Positions 1 to 9,814 are shown, counted from the stretch's first letter. The stretch is 64,000 nt of DNA from Pyropia yezoensis (GCA_009829735.1 CM020618.1:831196-895195); one strand, 5' to 3'. The notes: a model not told the origin generated them from the sequence alone. Numbers and translations: made by a program.

Positions 1-2136
1 CTGAGGAGGTGCCCCCTCGACGGCCAGTACTCCACCTGGAGCTGGCTGCCTACCCGGTGCGGGTCCGGGTGCTCGGGGGGGATACCCCCCGGTGGATGCC
101 TTGCGTTGCGCCGCTGCCCGCCGAGACTCCTCGGGGATGAGTGGGCAGGAAGACACCCAGTGCTGGGGATCCCCACACAACATACATCCGGACGTGCCGG
201 TCCCCCCTTGAGGTCGCGTCGGGGTAGCCCCGTAGCTACGGTTGCCTCCCTCGGGCGCCCGAGTGCCTGCTCCCTGGTAGGCCTTGGGTCCTTGGGTCAA
301 CCGGAACATGGACTCCCCCAACCGGTTGGGTCGGCCCGCAATCTGCGGGGGTGCCTCCGTGCGCACCGCCCATGTTGGCAAGGGTTGGTGAGGGTTACCC
401 GTCACCGGGGAGTACCCCGTAGTCCGCACATACGGGACGCGCCGTCCCGTTCCTTCGTTGACCTGGAACTGGGTTCCAGCCGGGGCGATGTACGCTACCG
501 TACCATGTTCATCAATCACCGGCGTCGCCGGTAGCAACAGGTGGCCCTGTTGGTCGACTAGAGGGTCACCCTCACCGATAGGGGTATGTTCGGTCGCAAC
601 CAGTACTGGTGCGGCCTTACGTTCCACCTTCTCTTGCCTCGGTACCGGGGTAAGACTGGGCTTGCCTCCCTCACCCTTGGGCTTCGGGGCCAAGGCACAC
701 TCCGGGTGTAGAACCCGGTAGGCGTCCCCTAGGGACTTGCACATATGCATCAGTCGACTGAAGTTCGTCCGTGCCGTGTTGGCGCCCCGTGCGGATATCC
801 GCACGTAGTTGGGTACTCCTGCGAACAGGATGGCCCGTAGCTCCCCTTCTCCGAGGAGCTTTCCCAGCTCGTAGTCGAGCTCTTGGATCCGGCGTCCAAA
901 CATCTCCTCATCCTCCCAGGACTGGGCGGTGGCAGTGCGAAGGGCCCGATAGTGGTCCTCGCACTTGTCCTCACTGAGGTAGCTGCTCAGCAGCTCCTTC
1001 AATATCCCACGGTAATCCATGGGGGTGGCCGCGACCCTCATTCCCGGCATCGGGGATGCCTGGCGAAGAATGCCTCGCACCCGTTCATCAACAAAGAACG
1101 GGAGGATCTCCAGGGCCAGCCCCTCGTTAACGAGCGCCTTGTCTGCGGCTGCCTTGAAGCTAATCAAGAAGCCGATGACTGCCAACGGGCGTCCGTTCGG
1201 CCCCCCGAACATAGGGACTCCCTTCATAAGGGTCTGCATAGAGCGGATCGCCCGATGCGACGTATTACGCATCGATTCCGATACGGTGGTAGAGCGGTCC
1301 TCCAAACGATAACGTTCCGGAGTAAGAACCGACCGGAAGACCTCGTTGACGATCTCCGTGTCAGCGTCCTGGATATCCAGTCGCTTAGCCAGTTGATGAG
1401 CGAACTCATCGGACTCCATCCGCTTCAGTAGGCTCGCAGTTACCTGCGCGGTCATAGCTTCCACCACTGAAGATGGTACTTCAGGCGTCGGCACCTCGGG
1501 AACCCGAGTTGCCGGGCCTCCTTCGTCGTGGGGGTACTGCGAGAGGGTACCCCCTCCTCCAATAACCGATTCTCCCCCGGCGTACGTATCCGCCGGGTCG
1601 TGTCCGCGGAGTCCGCTTCGGATGCTCCGAGCGTATCGCTCCGTGTGACTCCGTTCCAACTCTGCCGACGAGTCGGACCCATACCCCATTGTGTCCGGGG
1701 GTTGTCCAGGAGTAGCAACACCGGGGTTGACCCTGGTGGACTCCGAAAGTAGTCCGGCCGGTTCGAACCGTACCGGTGTGGGAGGAACACGACGGGGTCC
1801 CGTCGTGTGCCGTGTTGACATCAACACTGCCATTGCGTCCTCCGTCCGATCTTGACGGGCGTCGAGCCCGGAAAACCGGGCCTCGATGCGGGCCAATGAT
1901 GCCATCAGGGAATCCCCTGGTGAAGGAGGCGGCGGAGTGAGGTCGGTCGACGACAGTTGAGGCGGGCCCCCGCCTCCTGCCGTCCGAGCCGTGCCAAACG
2001 TCGATCCGGCACCGGAAAGCATTGGCGTCTCAATGTTATCGATCGGGTTCCCGATCCCGGTTCCCGTAGTCACCTCCGGGGTCGGCGTCGACGCCGATCC
2101 GTCATCTTGAACGTTCCCCGTCTCTTGGGTAGACAT
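1..2136 (-). CDS. gag: Gag polyprotein with zinc knuckle, family A copy 1 (partial, runs off edge)
   Basis: Structural polyprotein of an LTR retrotransposon, expected to form cytoplasmic virus-like particles. I start it at the ATG at 2136 (MSTQETG...). The frame extends two codons further to a GTG, but no ATG lies there. Residues about 1-230 are Ser/Thr/Pro-rich and disordered-looking; about 250-480 is a helical capsid-like part ending in HPEC. Unlike the two units to the right, this copy reads on past HPEC into a basic linker and a CX2CX4HX4C zinc knuckle (CMLCGDPQHWVSSC, bases 145-186). Near 70-95 extra G and C bases relative to the copy at 23700 shift the frame; these are homopolymer differences and may be sequencing errors. 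Family assignment rests on the knuckle, the LTR and the linked pol of sister copies. Confidence 0.75.
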   Translation of the reverse strand, partial: MSTQETGNVQDDGSASTPTPEVTTGTGIGNPIDNIETPMLSGAGSTFGTARTAGGGGPPQLSSTDLTPPPPSPGDSLMASLARIEARFSGLDARQDRTEDAMAVLMSTRHTTGPRRVPPTPVRFEPAGLLSESTRVNPGVATPGQPPDTMGYGSDSSAELERSHTERYARSIRSGLRGHDPADTYAGGESVIGGGGTLSQYPHDEGGPATRVPEVPTPEVPSSVVEAMTAQVTASLLKRMESDEFAHQLAKRLDIQDADTEIVNEVFRSVLTPERYRLEDRSTTVSESMRNTSHRAIRSMQTLMKGVPMFGGPNGRPLAVIGFLISFKAAADKALVNEGLALEILPFFVDERVRGILRQASPMPGMRVAATPMDYRGILKELLSSYLSEDKCEDHYRALRTATAQSWEDEEMFGRRIQELDYELGKLLGEGELRAILFAGVPNYVRISARGANTARTNFSRLMHMCKSLGDAYRVLHPECALAPKPKGEGGKPSLTPVPRQEKVERKAAPVLVATEHTPIGEGDPLVDQQGHLLLPATPVIDEHGTVAYIAPAGTQFQVNEGTGRRVPYVRTTGYSPVTGNPHQPLPTWAVRTEAPPQIAGRPNRLGESMFRLTQGPKAYQGAGTRAPEGGNRSYGATPTRPQGGTGTSGCMLCGDPQHWVSSCPLIPEESRRAAAQRKASTGGYPPRAPGPAPGRQPAPGGVLAVEGAPPQ

Positions 2137-2342
2137 GGTCACAATCAGTCAACCGACGTATCAATCACCACGAACAAGAGAGCGAGGGGGTAGATTGGGG
2201 AGAGTACAGTAGATCACAGTCAAAGGTAAAAACTCAACACAATCGATCAGGTCGCAACACCACGAGTACAAGAAAAGGACCGGATCCCTATCCGTGTGCC
2301 AGGGCCGAAGACGGCGTCACCACAAGGGTGACGGAAACCCGT

Positions 2343-2359
2343 CCCCTGCTGCTCCACCA
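2343..2359 (-). other. Primer-binding site, family A copy 1
   Basis: On the minus strand TGGTGGAGCAGCAGGGG begins one base after the LTR. TGG is the complement of a tRNA 3' CCA, and the rest should match an acceptor stem ending ...CTGCTCCACCA. The same 17 bases recur in family B at 9329-9345 and in family A at 4371-4387 and 25972-25988. The tRNA isotype cannot be named from the window. Confidence 0.8.
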
Positions 2360-2360
2360 A

Positions 2361-2723
2361 TGTAGCACAATAGGGATCCGTCGCGCGTCCACTCTCAGGG
2401 AACACTCACCAAGGGGGATCGGCACCAACGTCACCGGGAGGCCAAGGTTGCCGTCCTTGGAGCGCAAGCCACGGGACCAAGATGAGAGCCCAAATGGGAG
2501 GGGTTTGTTGTTCTACCTTGGCCGGCGGTGGATTCGCCACCGGCCCCCTCGTTATAAACCCTCGGAGACACTACTAACTACCCTCCACCCCAAGATGCAA
2601 GTCCCTCTGGTCATACCTAACTTATAGATACCGTGACCAGTACGGACTCTCAAATTGAAAGTTAAGGATTAGAAGTAGCCCCCCTAATAGTAGGGTCACA
2701 ATACGGACAACCATATTGCTACA
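2361..2723 (-). repeat. LTR of family A (5' LTR of copy 1)
   Basis: The 363-bp repeat has ends TGTAGCA...TGCTACA and occurs five times in the window (2361, 4389, 6418, 15475, 25990). On the minus strand it is followed after one base by a primer-binding site. A TTATAAA core in the middle reads as a TATA box on either strand. The right flank is CACACTCCGG, a fragment of family A gag. Confidence 0.92.
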
Positions 2724-4164
2724 CACACTCCGGGTGTAGAACCCGGTAGGCGTCCCCTAGGGACTTGCACATATGCATCAGTCGACTGAAGTTCGTCCGT
2801 GCCGTGTTGGCGCCCCGTGCGGATATCCGCACGTAGTTGGGTACTCCTGCGAACAGGATGGCCCGTAGCTCCCCTTCTCCGAGAAGCTTCCCCAGCTCGT
2901 AGTCGAGCTCTTGGATCCGGCGTCCAAACATCTCCTCATCCTCCCAGGACTGGGCGGTGGCAGTGCGAAGGGCCCGATAGTGGTCCTCGCACTTGTCCTC
3001 ACTGAGGTAGCTGCTCTGCAGCTCCTTCAATATCCCACGGTAATCCATGGGGGTGGCCGCGACCCTCATTCCCGGCATCGGGGATGCCTGGCGAAGAATG
3101 CCTCGCACCCGTTCATCAACAAAGAACGGGAGGATCTCCAGGGCCAGCCCCTCGTTAACGAGCGCCTTGTCCGCGGCTGCCTTGAAGCTAGTCAAGAAGC
3201 CGATGACTGCCAACGGGCGTCCGTTCGGCCCCCCGAACATAGGGACTCCCTTCATAAGGGTCTGCATAGAGCGGATCGCCCGATGCGACGTATTACGCAT
3301 CGATTCCGATACGGTGGTAGAGCGGTCCTCCAAACGATAACGTTCCGGAGTAAGAACCGACCGGAAGACCTCGTTGACGATCTCCGTGTCAGCGTCCTGG
3401 ATATCCAGTCGCTTAGCCAGTTGATGAGCGAACTCATCGGACTCCATCCGCTTCAGTAGGCTCGCAGTTACCTGCGCGGTCATAGCTTCCATCACTGAAG
3501 ATGGTACTTCAGGCGTCGGCACCTCGGGAACCCGAGTTGCCTGGCCTCCTTCGTCGTGGGGGTACTGCGAGAGGGTACCCCCTCCCCCAATTACCGACTC
3601 TCCCCCGGCGTAAGTATCCGCCGGGTCGTTTCCGCGGAGTCCGCTTCGGGTGCTCCGAGCGTATCGCTCCGTGTGACTCCGTTCCAACTCTGCCGACGAG
3701 TCGGACCCATATCCCATTGTGTCCGGGGGTTGTCCAGGAGTAGCAACCCCGGGATTGACCCTGGTGGACTCCGAAAGTGGACCGGCCGGTTCGAACCGTA
3801 CCGGTGTGGGAGGAACACGACGGGGTCCCGTCGTGTGCCGTGTTGACATCAACACTGCCATTGCGTCCTCCGTCCGATCTTGACGGGCGTCGAGCCCGGA
3901 AAACCGGGCCTCGATGCGGGCCAATGATGCCATCAGGGAATCCCCTGGTGAAGGAGGCGGCGGAGTGAGGTCGGTCGACGACAGTTGAGGCGGGCCCCCG
4001 CCTCCTGCCGTCCGAGCCGTGCCAAACGTCGATCCGGCACCGGAAAGCATTGGCGTCTCAATGTTATCGATCGGGTTCCCGATCCCGGTTCCCGTAGTCA
4101 CCTCCGGGGTCGGCGTCGACGCCGATCCGTCATCTTGAACGTTCCCCGTCTCTTGGGTAGACAT
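2719..4164 (-). CDS. gag: Intact gag-only ORF, family A array unit 2
   Basis: Complete 481-residue frame from the ATG at 4164 (an upstream in-frame GTG is ignored) to a TAG. It contains the disordered N-terminal part and the whole capsid-like part (MFGGPNGRPLAVIGFLTSF region onward) but stops at HPECV, before the zinc knuckle and protease. The stop is created by the LTR at 2723: the gag bases ...TGTG run into TGTAGC, giving V-stop. With an LTR on each side it could be transcribed and polyadenylated as a stand-alone unit. Its predicted protein appears identical to that of the next unit. Whether it is expressed, or acts on particles of full elements, is unknown. Confidence 0.8.
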   Translation of the reverse strand: MSTQETGNVQDDGSASTPTPEVTTGTGIGNPIDNIETPMLSGAGSTFGTARTAGGGGPPQLSSTDLTPPPPSPGDSLMASLARIEARFSGLDARQDRTEDAMAVLMSTRHTTGPRRVPPTPVRFEPAGPLSESTRVNPGVATPGQPPDTMGYGSDSSAELERSHTERYARSTRSGLRGNDPADTYAGGESVIGGGGTLSQYPHDEGGQATRVPEVPTPEVPSSVMEAMTAQVTASLLKRMESDEFAHQLAKRLDIQDADTEIVNEVFRSVLTPERYRLEDRSTTVSESMRNTSHRAIRSMQTLMKGVPMFGGPNGRPLAVIGFLTSFKAAADKALVNEGLALEILPFFVDERVRGILRQASPMPGMRVAATPMDYRGILKELQSSYLSEDKCEDHYRALRTATAQSWEDEEMFGRRIQELDYELGKLLGEGELRAILFAGVPNYVRISARGANTARTNFSRLMHMCKSLGDAYRVLHPECV

Positions 4165-4388
4165 GGTCACAATCAGTCAACCGACGTATCAATCACCACG
4201 AACAAGAGAGCGAGGGGGTAGATTGGGGAGAGTACAGTAGATCACAGTCAAAGGTAAAAACTCAACACAATCGATCAGGTCGCAACACCACGAGTACAAG
4301 AAAAGGACCGGATCCCTATCCGTGTGCCAGGGCCGAAGACGGCGTCACCACAAGGGTGACGGAAACCCGTCCCCTGCTGCTCCACCAA

Positions 4389-4751
4389 TGTAGCACAATA
4401 GGGATCCGTCGCGCGTCCACTCTCAGGGAACACTCACCAAGGGGGATCGGCACCAACGTCACCGGGAGGCCAAGGTTGCTGTCCTTGGAGCGCAAGCCAC
4501 GGGACCAAGATGGGAGCCCAAATGGGAGGGGTTTGTTGTTCTACCTTGGCCGGCGGTGGATTCGCCACCGGCCCCCTCGTTATAAACCCTCGGAGACACT
4601 ACTAACTACCCTCCACCCCAAGATGCAAGTCCCTCTGGTCATACCTAACTTATAGATACCGTGACCAGTACGGACTCTCAAATTGAAAGTTAAGGATTAG
4701 AAGTAGCCCCCCTAATAGTAGGGTCACAATACGGACAACCATATTGCTACA
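4389..4751 (-). repeat. LTR of family A (array unit 2)
   Basis: The 363-bp copy has ends TGTAGCA...TGCTACA, a primer-binding site at 4371-4387 and a 7-bp hairpin in the leader (CGTCACC 4343-4349 / GGTGACG 4355-4361). The right flank is again CACACTCCGG from gag. Confidence 0.92.
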
Positions 4752-6192
4752 CACACTCCGGGTGTAGAACCCGGTAGGCGTCCCCTAGGGACTTGCACAT
4801 ATGCATCAACCGACTGAAGTTCGTCCGTGCCGTGTTGGCGCCCCGTGCGGATATCCGCACGTAGTTGGGTACTCCTGCGAACAGGATGGCCCGTAGCTCC
4901 CCTTCTCCGAGAAGCTTCCCCAGCTCGTAGTCGAGCTCTTGGATCCGGCGTCCAAACATCTCCTCATCCTCCCAGGACTGGGCGGTGGCAGTGCGAAGGG
5001 CCCGATAGTGGTCCTCGCACTTGTCCTCACTGAGGTAGCTGCTCTGCAGCTCCTTCAATATCCCACGGTAATCCATGGGGGTGGCCGCGACCCTCATTCC
5101 CGGCATCGGGGATGCCTGGCGAAGAATGCCTCGCACCCGTTCATCAACAAAGAACGGGAGGATCTCCAGGGCCAGCCCCTCGTTAACGAGCGCCTTGTCC
5201 GCGGCTGCCTTGAAGCTAGTCAAGAAGCCGATGACTGCCAACGGGCGTCCGTTCGGCCCCCCGAACATAGGGACTCCCTTCATAAGGGTCTGCATAGAGC
5301 GGATCGCCCGATGCGACGTATTACGCATCGATTCCGATACGGTGGTAGAGCGGTCCTCCAAACGATAACGTTCCGGAGTAAGAACCGACCGGAAGACCTC
5401 GTTGACGATCTCCGTGTCAGCGTCCTGGATATCCAGTCGCTTAGCCAGTTGATGAGCGAACTCATCGGACTCCATCCGCTTCAGTAGGCTCGCAGTTACC
5501 TGCGCGGTCATAGCTTCCATCACTGAAGATGGTACTTCAGGCGTCGGCACCTCGGGAACCCGAGTTGCCTGGCCTCCTTCGTCGTGGGGGTACTGCGAGA
5601 GGGTACCCCCTCCCCCAATTACCGACTCTCCCCCGGCGTAAGTATCCGCCGGGTCGTTTCCGCGGAGTCCGCTTCGGGTGCTCCGAGCGTATCGCTCCGT
5701 GTGACTCCGTTCCAACTCTGCCGACGAGTCGGACCCATATCCCATTGTGTCCGGGGGTTGTCCAGGAGTAGCAACCCCGGGATTGACCCTGGTGGACTCC
5801 GAAAGTGGACCGGCCGGTTCGAACCGTACCGGTGTGGGAGGAACACGACGGGGTCCCGTCGTGTGCCGTGTTGACATCAACACTGCCATTGCGTCCTCCG
5901 TCCGATCTTGACGGGCGTCGAGCCCGGAAAACCGGGCCTCGATGCGGGCCAATGATGCCATCAGGGAATCCCCTGGTGAAGGAGGCGGCGGAGTGAGGTC
6001 GGTCGACGACAGTTGAGGCGGGCCCCCGCCTCCTGCCGTCCGAGCCGTGCCAAACGTCGATCCGGCACCGGAAAGCATTGGCGTCTCAATGTTATCGATC
6101 GGGTTCCCGATCCCGGTTCCCGTAGTCACCTCCGGGGTCGGCGTCGACGCCGATCCGTCATCTTGAACGTTCCCCGTCTCTTGGGTAGACAT
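4747..6192 (-). CDS. gag: Intact gag-only ORF, family A array unit 3
   Basis: Second complete 481-residue gag-only frame, from the ATG at 6192 to the TAG contributed by the LTR at 4751. The predicted protein appears identical to the one at 2719-4164. The leader (about 6193-6415) differs from that of the other units by a few substitutions and one inserted base (GTAACAG). It lacks nucleocapsid, protease and pol for the same reason as its neighbour: the frame is cut at the CACAC position by an LTR. Confidence 0.8.
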   Translation of the reverse strand: MSTQETGNVQDDGSASTPTPEVTTGTGIGNPIDNIETPMLSGAGSTFGTARTAGGGGPPQLSSTDLTPPPPSPGDSLMASLARIEARFSGLDARQDRTEDAMAVLMSTRHTTGPRRVPPTPVRFEPAGPLSESTRVNPGVATPGQPPDTMGYGSDSSAELERSHTERYARSTRSGLRGNDPADTYAGGESVIGGGGTLSQYPHDEGGQATRVPEVPTPEVPSSVMEAMTAQVTASLLKRMESDEFAHQLAKRLDIQDADTEIVNEVFRSVLTPERYRLEDRSTTVSESMRNTSHRAIRSMQTLMKGVPMFGGPNGRPLAVIGFLTSFKAAADKALVNEGLALEILPFFVDERVRGILRQASPMPGMRVAATPMDYRGILKELQSSYLSEDKCEDHYRALRTATAQSWEDEEMFGRRIQELDYELGKLLGEGELRAILFAGVPNYVRISARGANTARTNFSRLMHMCKSLGDAYRVLHPECV

Positions 6193-6417
6193 AGTCACAA
6201 TCAGTCAACCGACGCAACGATCACCACGAATAAGAGAGCGAGGGGGTAGATTGGGGAGAGTAACAGTATGTCACAGTCACAGGTAAAAGCTCAACACAAT
6301 CGATCAGGTCGCAACACCACGAGTACAAGAAAAGGACCGGATCCCTATCCGTGTGCCAGGGCCGAAGACGGCGTCACCACAAGGGTGACGGAAACCCGTC
6401 CCCTGCTGCTCCACCAA

Positions 6418-6779
6418 TGTAGCACAATAGGAATCCGTCGCGCGTCCACTCTCAGGGAACACTCACCAAGGGGGATCGGCACCAACGTCACCGGGAGGCC
6501 AAGGTTGCTGTCCTTGGAGCGCAAGCCACGGGACCAAGATGGGAGCCCAAATGGGAGGGGTTTGTTGTTCTCCTTGGCCGGCGGTGGATTCGCCACCGGC
6601 CCCCTCGTTATAAACCCTCGGAGACACTACTAACTACCCTCCACCCCAAGATGCAAGTCCCTCTGGTCATACGTAACTTATAGATACCGTGACCAGCTCG
6701 GACTCTCAAATTGAAAGTTAAGGATTAGAAGTAGCCCCCCTGATATTAGGGTCACAATACGGACAACCATATTGCTACA
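6418..6779 (-). repeat. LTR of family A (outer right end of array)
   Basis: The 362-bp copy has one base deleted (TCTCCTTGG for TCTACCTTGG). It is the 5' end of the whole nested array. Its right flank at 6780 (cgcag...) is a Harbinger transposase sequence, not gag, so this LTR marks the outer insertion point. The partner target-site duplication lies beyond the left edge of the window. Confidence 0.9.
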
Positions 6780-7317
6780 CGCAGGTACTCTCCTCCAATT
6801 TCGTCACCAATGAAAACAACTAGCATCTTCACAGCAATCTTGATCGCGGTGGAGGAAATGGAGCAGTACTTATCGGCTCGGTCAGTGGCTTCCCATACCC
6901 CAACACGGGAAAAGCGGCAACCAGCTTCTGCAGCGGGTGTCCCTGCCGTTGGCCGGTGGCGTTGACCTTCTGCGCCCACCACGAGCGGTCCTTCAATGCT
7001 CGATACACCTAGAAAAATACAGCGCGAAGGACGAGAAAACTGCGCTCAAAGTAGGCCTCCGAGTACACAGGGGGGGCGCCATTCACACCAAAAGAGTCAC
7101 GTAGGATACAAAACATGCCGAACGCGAAGTCCCGCGGCTTGTTCTGCCGGCCCCGCGCAGATCCGCGGTACCGCGGCCGCTTCTCCTGACGGGTCGCGCG
7201 CACACGGGAGCGATGGCGCCGCATAAAGGACAGGTGGGCAGCTACCGCCAAGGCCGCCTCAATGTCCTCCTGTTCCCGCATCATCGCGCGAACGTCCAGA
7301 TCAAGCTCCTCGTCCAT
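6780..7317 (-). pseudogene. PIF/Harbinger-type transposase, N-terminal fragment cut by LTR
   Basis: A minus-strand frame opens at the ATG at 7317 (MDEELDLDVRAMM) and has the N-terminal pattern of Harbinger-type transposases: basic stretch, PRDFAFGMF, VYSEAYFERSFLVLR. It is frameshifted near 7000. The frame covering 6780-6982 then carries ATDRADKYCSISSTAIK and ends GGEYLR, which align with the family's helical region just before its DDE domain. The family A LTR starts directly after EYLR, so the transposase was interrupted there. The catalytic half is not adjacent. Known: these enzymes move DNA transposons with TWA target duplications. The fragment is too short to be active. Confidence 0.65.
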
Positions 7318-8575
7318 GCCGGCGGGTACACAGGTCTATTGGCGGGGGGGGAAGGACCTACTAGCAGGCGTAGGGACGCGGGTGTGACGATGGTGATCGT
7401 GACGTCGACGACAATGGGCGTGACGGCGGTGCCGACGGCGGTGGCGACGGCGGTTGCCGTGCCACCAGGGTTGGCCGTCCCCCCAGGAATCGGCCCCACG
7501 GGCAGTGTCGCAACGGCTACGCCGCGCCTTCGCCCTCGACCCCCCAGCACATGCTTGCAGACGGCGGTCGGGTGGCCAGAGCTCGCCAGCACATTTCTCG
7601 CTTCCCGTTGCCCAGCAAGGAAACACTATTGGCAGGGCGGGGGGGCTCGTCGGCCGTTCCTAGGCTCTTCCGCCTGCATCAAATCACCCAATCAGCTGAC
7701 GGCAATCACTGTGGCGCCGCTGCCTCTCCACGCCAGATGCCCATTCCACGCATTTCTGAAGGTGGGGGCACTTTCGCTATCGCTGCAGGAAATCAACGGT
7801 CCCAGTAAGGGGGGATGGCAACTGAGCACACACGTGTTGTCATCGAGACCACGGGGAGGATTGCAGACAGCGCGGCCGGCAACAACCACGTCCGAACGGG
7901 ATGGCCGGCATGCGCTTCGGCACACGAGGGCGATATCACTTCAGAAAGCCGACGGAGGGGCGCATCGAGCGCCAGTTAGGAGGCGATCGTGGGGCGACGC
8001 GGAAGCGATCGTCTACGTCTATTGTGGCATTCAAAAAATTGCCATGCGGCACGCCAGATCGCCTGCCAGAGCGCCTCGAGAAACTGGACTTGGCTTGGTC
8101 CTCCCCCATTTCTGAAAACATTGGGACGGGACCAAGACCAACCCGCATTCCTGATTCTCAATCGACAAGGAGTTCCCGTCTGTCAGGTAAACGAATCCGA
8201 ATTGGTTGCAATAGTCTTGGGGTCCCAGTGTTGCTGCAGGCACCCGACCAACCTGTTTATTGACGAATCGACCACATTTGTGTCATATTGGAGTGGCTTG
8301 GGGGGCAATGTCCTGGCACGTTTACATATTCGGTTCAGGTTTGCGGTTGAAGGTGTGGTATAAAACTCGATCCTCTCAGACACGTGTCAGTATCCCTCGG
8401 GGGGAAAGGACAGGTAACACAGAAAGGGGAACTGCGAGAGTGTTATGCCTGTTGCCTCACGTGCCTGCTTGCAGAGCAAACAGATACGCACGGTAGTGCA
8501 CACTGGGAAGAGGAAAGGAATCGCGCAGTTGTCATTTTCCTGAGGGCGCGGGCAAAGGGCGCATCGGTGTCCCTC
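7318..8575. other. Unassigned spacer
   Basis: There is no recognisable gene. It includes a GACGGCG-rich simple stretch (about 7400-7460) and a TATAAAA at 8359-8365 on the plus strand with no convincing downstream frame. Open frames up to 300 codons here show low-complexity composition and no family signature. It may be the upstream part of the broken Harbinger element. Confidence 0.4.
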
Positions 8576-9228
8576 TTAACGTGCATCTGGGGGAGCCTCG
8601 GCACGTTGGCCAGGTAGCCCCCCCCCCATACCCCCGAGTGGCCCCAACCCGAGTCTCGCCACAATCTGATTCAGAATAGTATTCGTCATCGTGACCACCA
8701 GGTCCGGCAAAGTCTGCCGCAACACATTCGTCGCCTCCCGACGGACAGTTTCCGCGAGGAGTGGATTGACGACTCCAGTTGAGTCTCGGTCCGCCTCCGG
8801 GAGTCCACCTGAAGGGTAACCACGTTCCTCAGGGGTCTCAACCGGGGGCATGGGCGCGAGCCCATCGCCGACCAACGGAGGTCCGCCGTCCTCCGAAAGC
8901 CTAGTTGGCGACGGCTCCAACCCAAAGTTGGCTCCAACCCGAGTGGAATCCGCGGGACAGTCCTCACCCCTTGGGACGTTCCCGTTGAGTATACCACACG
9001 GTGGCCAGACTTCGGCCCACCCACATCAGAAGTGCCACCCGAGTGAACTCCCGACTGAGTCGGGGTGGCCTGTTGCCCGCCCGCACTTCCAGTCCTGCTG
9101 GCTTGAGGGACCTCTAGTCCCTCTGCGACCCCAGGTAAACCCACCTGTGTCTCACCAGTATTCAAAGGCACTGAAGTACGTGCGTCACCCGTGTACTCCC
9201 CGGACGACGGGGGGTCCGAGCTAGCCAT
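8576..9228 (-). pseudogene. Truncated gag of LTR retrotransposon family B
   Basis: It starts at the ATG at 9228 (MASSDPPSSGEY), 117 bases inside a primer-binding site. The first part is Ser/Gly/Pro-rich. After a frameshift around 8920-9000 a second frame continues with an amphipathic helix (ETVRREATNVLRQTLPDLVV) and stops at 8576, well short of any capsid core, zinc knuckle or pol. Position relative to LTR and primer site makes gag the likely identity; sequence alone would not prove it. The element is a 5' remnant; its deletion point is near 8580-8620. Confidence 0.55.
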
Positions 9229-9328
9229 GTTGGCTGACGATCCGTATGAAACGGTCCAAGTCCACCGTTCCTCTGAGACAGAGGGCCCCCTACACCCGGG
9301 TGCACCCGGAGGTAAAGTTTACCTCTAT

Positions 9329-9345
9329 CCCCTGCTGCTCCACCA
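9329..9345 (-). other. Primer-binding site, family B
   Basis: TGGTGGAGCAGCAGGGG on the minus strand, two bases after the LTR end. It is identical to the family A site although the LTRs and gag genes of the two families are unrelated in sequence. Confidence 0.78.
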
Positions 9346-9347
9346 AA

Positions 9348-9814
9348 TGTGGCAAAAACCACTTGCACACACGACACCCAAGCTGGGCGGTGTACAAGGG
9401 CTGCCTCCCGTGTCGGGGAACCGGAAGAAGTGCAAGTCGCAGACACTCTGTCCCTGTTGTGGGGCAAACCCCCCACTGACAAACAAGAGGATGGTGTGTG
9501 GTCCAACAGTTTCTTGGTCGGGACGGGGACGCAGGGCCAAGCCCCGCTGTCCCTCCCCTTATCCCCCCAGGGTCCCCTCAGAATCTCGCCACTCAGAATC
9601 TCCCACCCCAGCACCTGCCCACCGGGCCACACGAAAATTCAAGACGATAAATGCAGAAAACCCTCAAATCCAAGTTGGATTTACCACCAAGCTAACTATC
9701 CCAAACTTAGGGAATACGGACCCAAATGCAGGGGGAGAAACGGGTCAGGCTAGTGGCCTGCCGCCCCTTGCATGGCACGTGTTGCCCCCCCTACCTGGAG
9801 GTCATTACTGCCAC
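9348..9814 (-). repeat. LTR of family B
   Basis: The 467-bp segment has perfect 7-bp inverted ends TGTGGCA...TGCCACA and lies two bases from the primer-binding site at 9329-9345. Only one copy is in the window, so the boundary rests on ends plus primer site rather than on a repeat alignment. The right flank begins gtgcg. Confidence 0.72.

Larger units (their letters stand above)
1..2723 (-). mobile_element. Ty3/Gypsy-like LTR retrotransposon, family A, copy 1 (5' portion)
   Basis: Seen: reading the minus strand from 2723, a 363-bp LTR, a primer-binding site, a leader of about 200 bases, a gag gene and a nucleocapsid zinc knuckle follow in the usual order, and the element runs off the left edge before protease. 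Its 5' LTR abuts a truncated gag of another family A copy, so this copy is itself inserted in, or recombined into, a family A gag. The downstream pol part can be inferred from the copies at 13444-15474 and 15475-26352. Confidence 0.85.
2361..6779 (-). repeat. Tandem array of LTR-gag units (period 2028 bp)
   Basis: Equivalent bases recur at +2028 (2361/4389, 2778/4806, 3985/6013), so unit order on the minus strand is LTR(6418-6779)-gag-LTR(4389-4751)-gag-LTR(2361-2723)-gag-NC. Each unit is one 363-bp LTR plus about 1665 bp of leader and gag. The units differ from one another by scattered substitutions and almost no indels. Neighbouring units share a single LTR. The sequence before each LTR (CCGGAGTG) is not purine-rich, so the units lack a polypurine tract and are unlikely to be normal retrotransposition products. 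Unequal recombination between LTRs after a nested insertion is the simplest origin. Confidence 0.88.

Noticed and set aside
1974..2361. Plus-strand ORFs repeated every 2028 bp (e.g. frames starting MRRAPASCRP and MTETRPLLLH)
   Set aside because: They are antisense to gag and the leader/LTR and repeat only because the array repeats.
7213..8115. 300-codon plus-strand ORF
   Set aside because: Overlaps the antisense of the Harbinger fragment and a GACGGCG simple stretch; composition is not protein-like.
8359..8365. Promoter TATA box for a plus-strand gene
   Set aside because: No supported coding frame follows, and single TATAAAA matches are frequent by chance.
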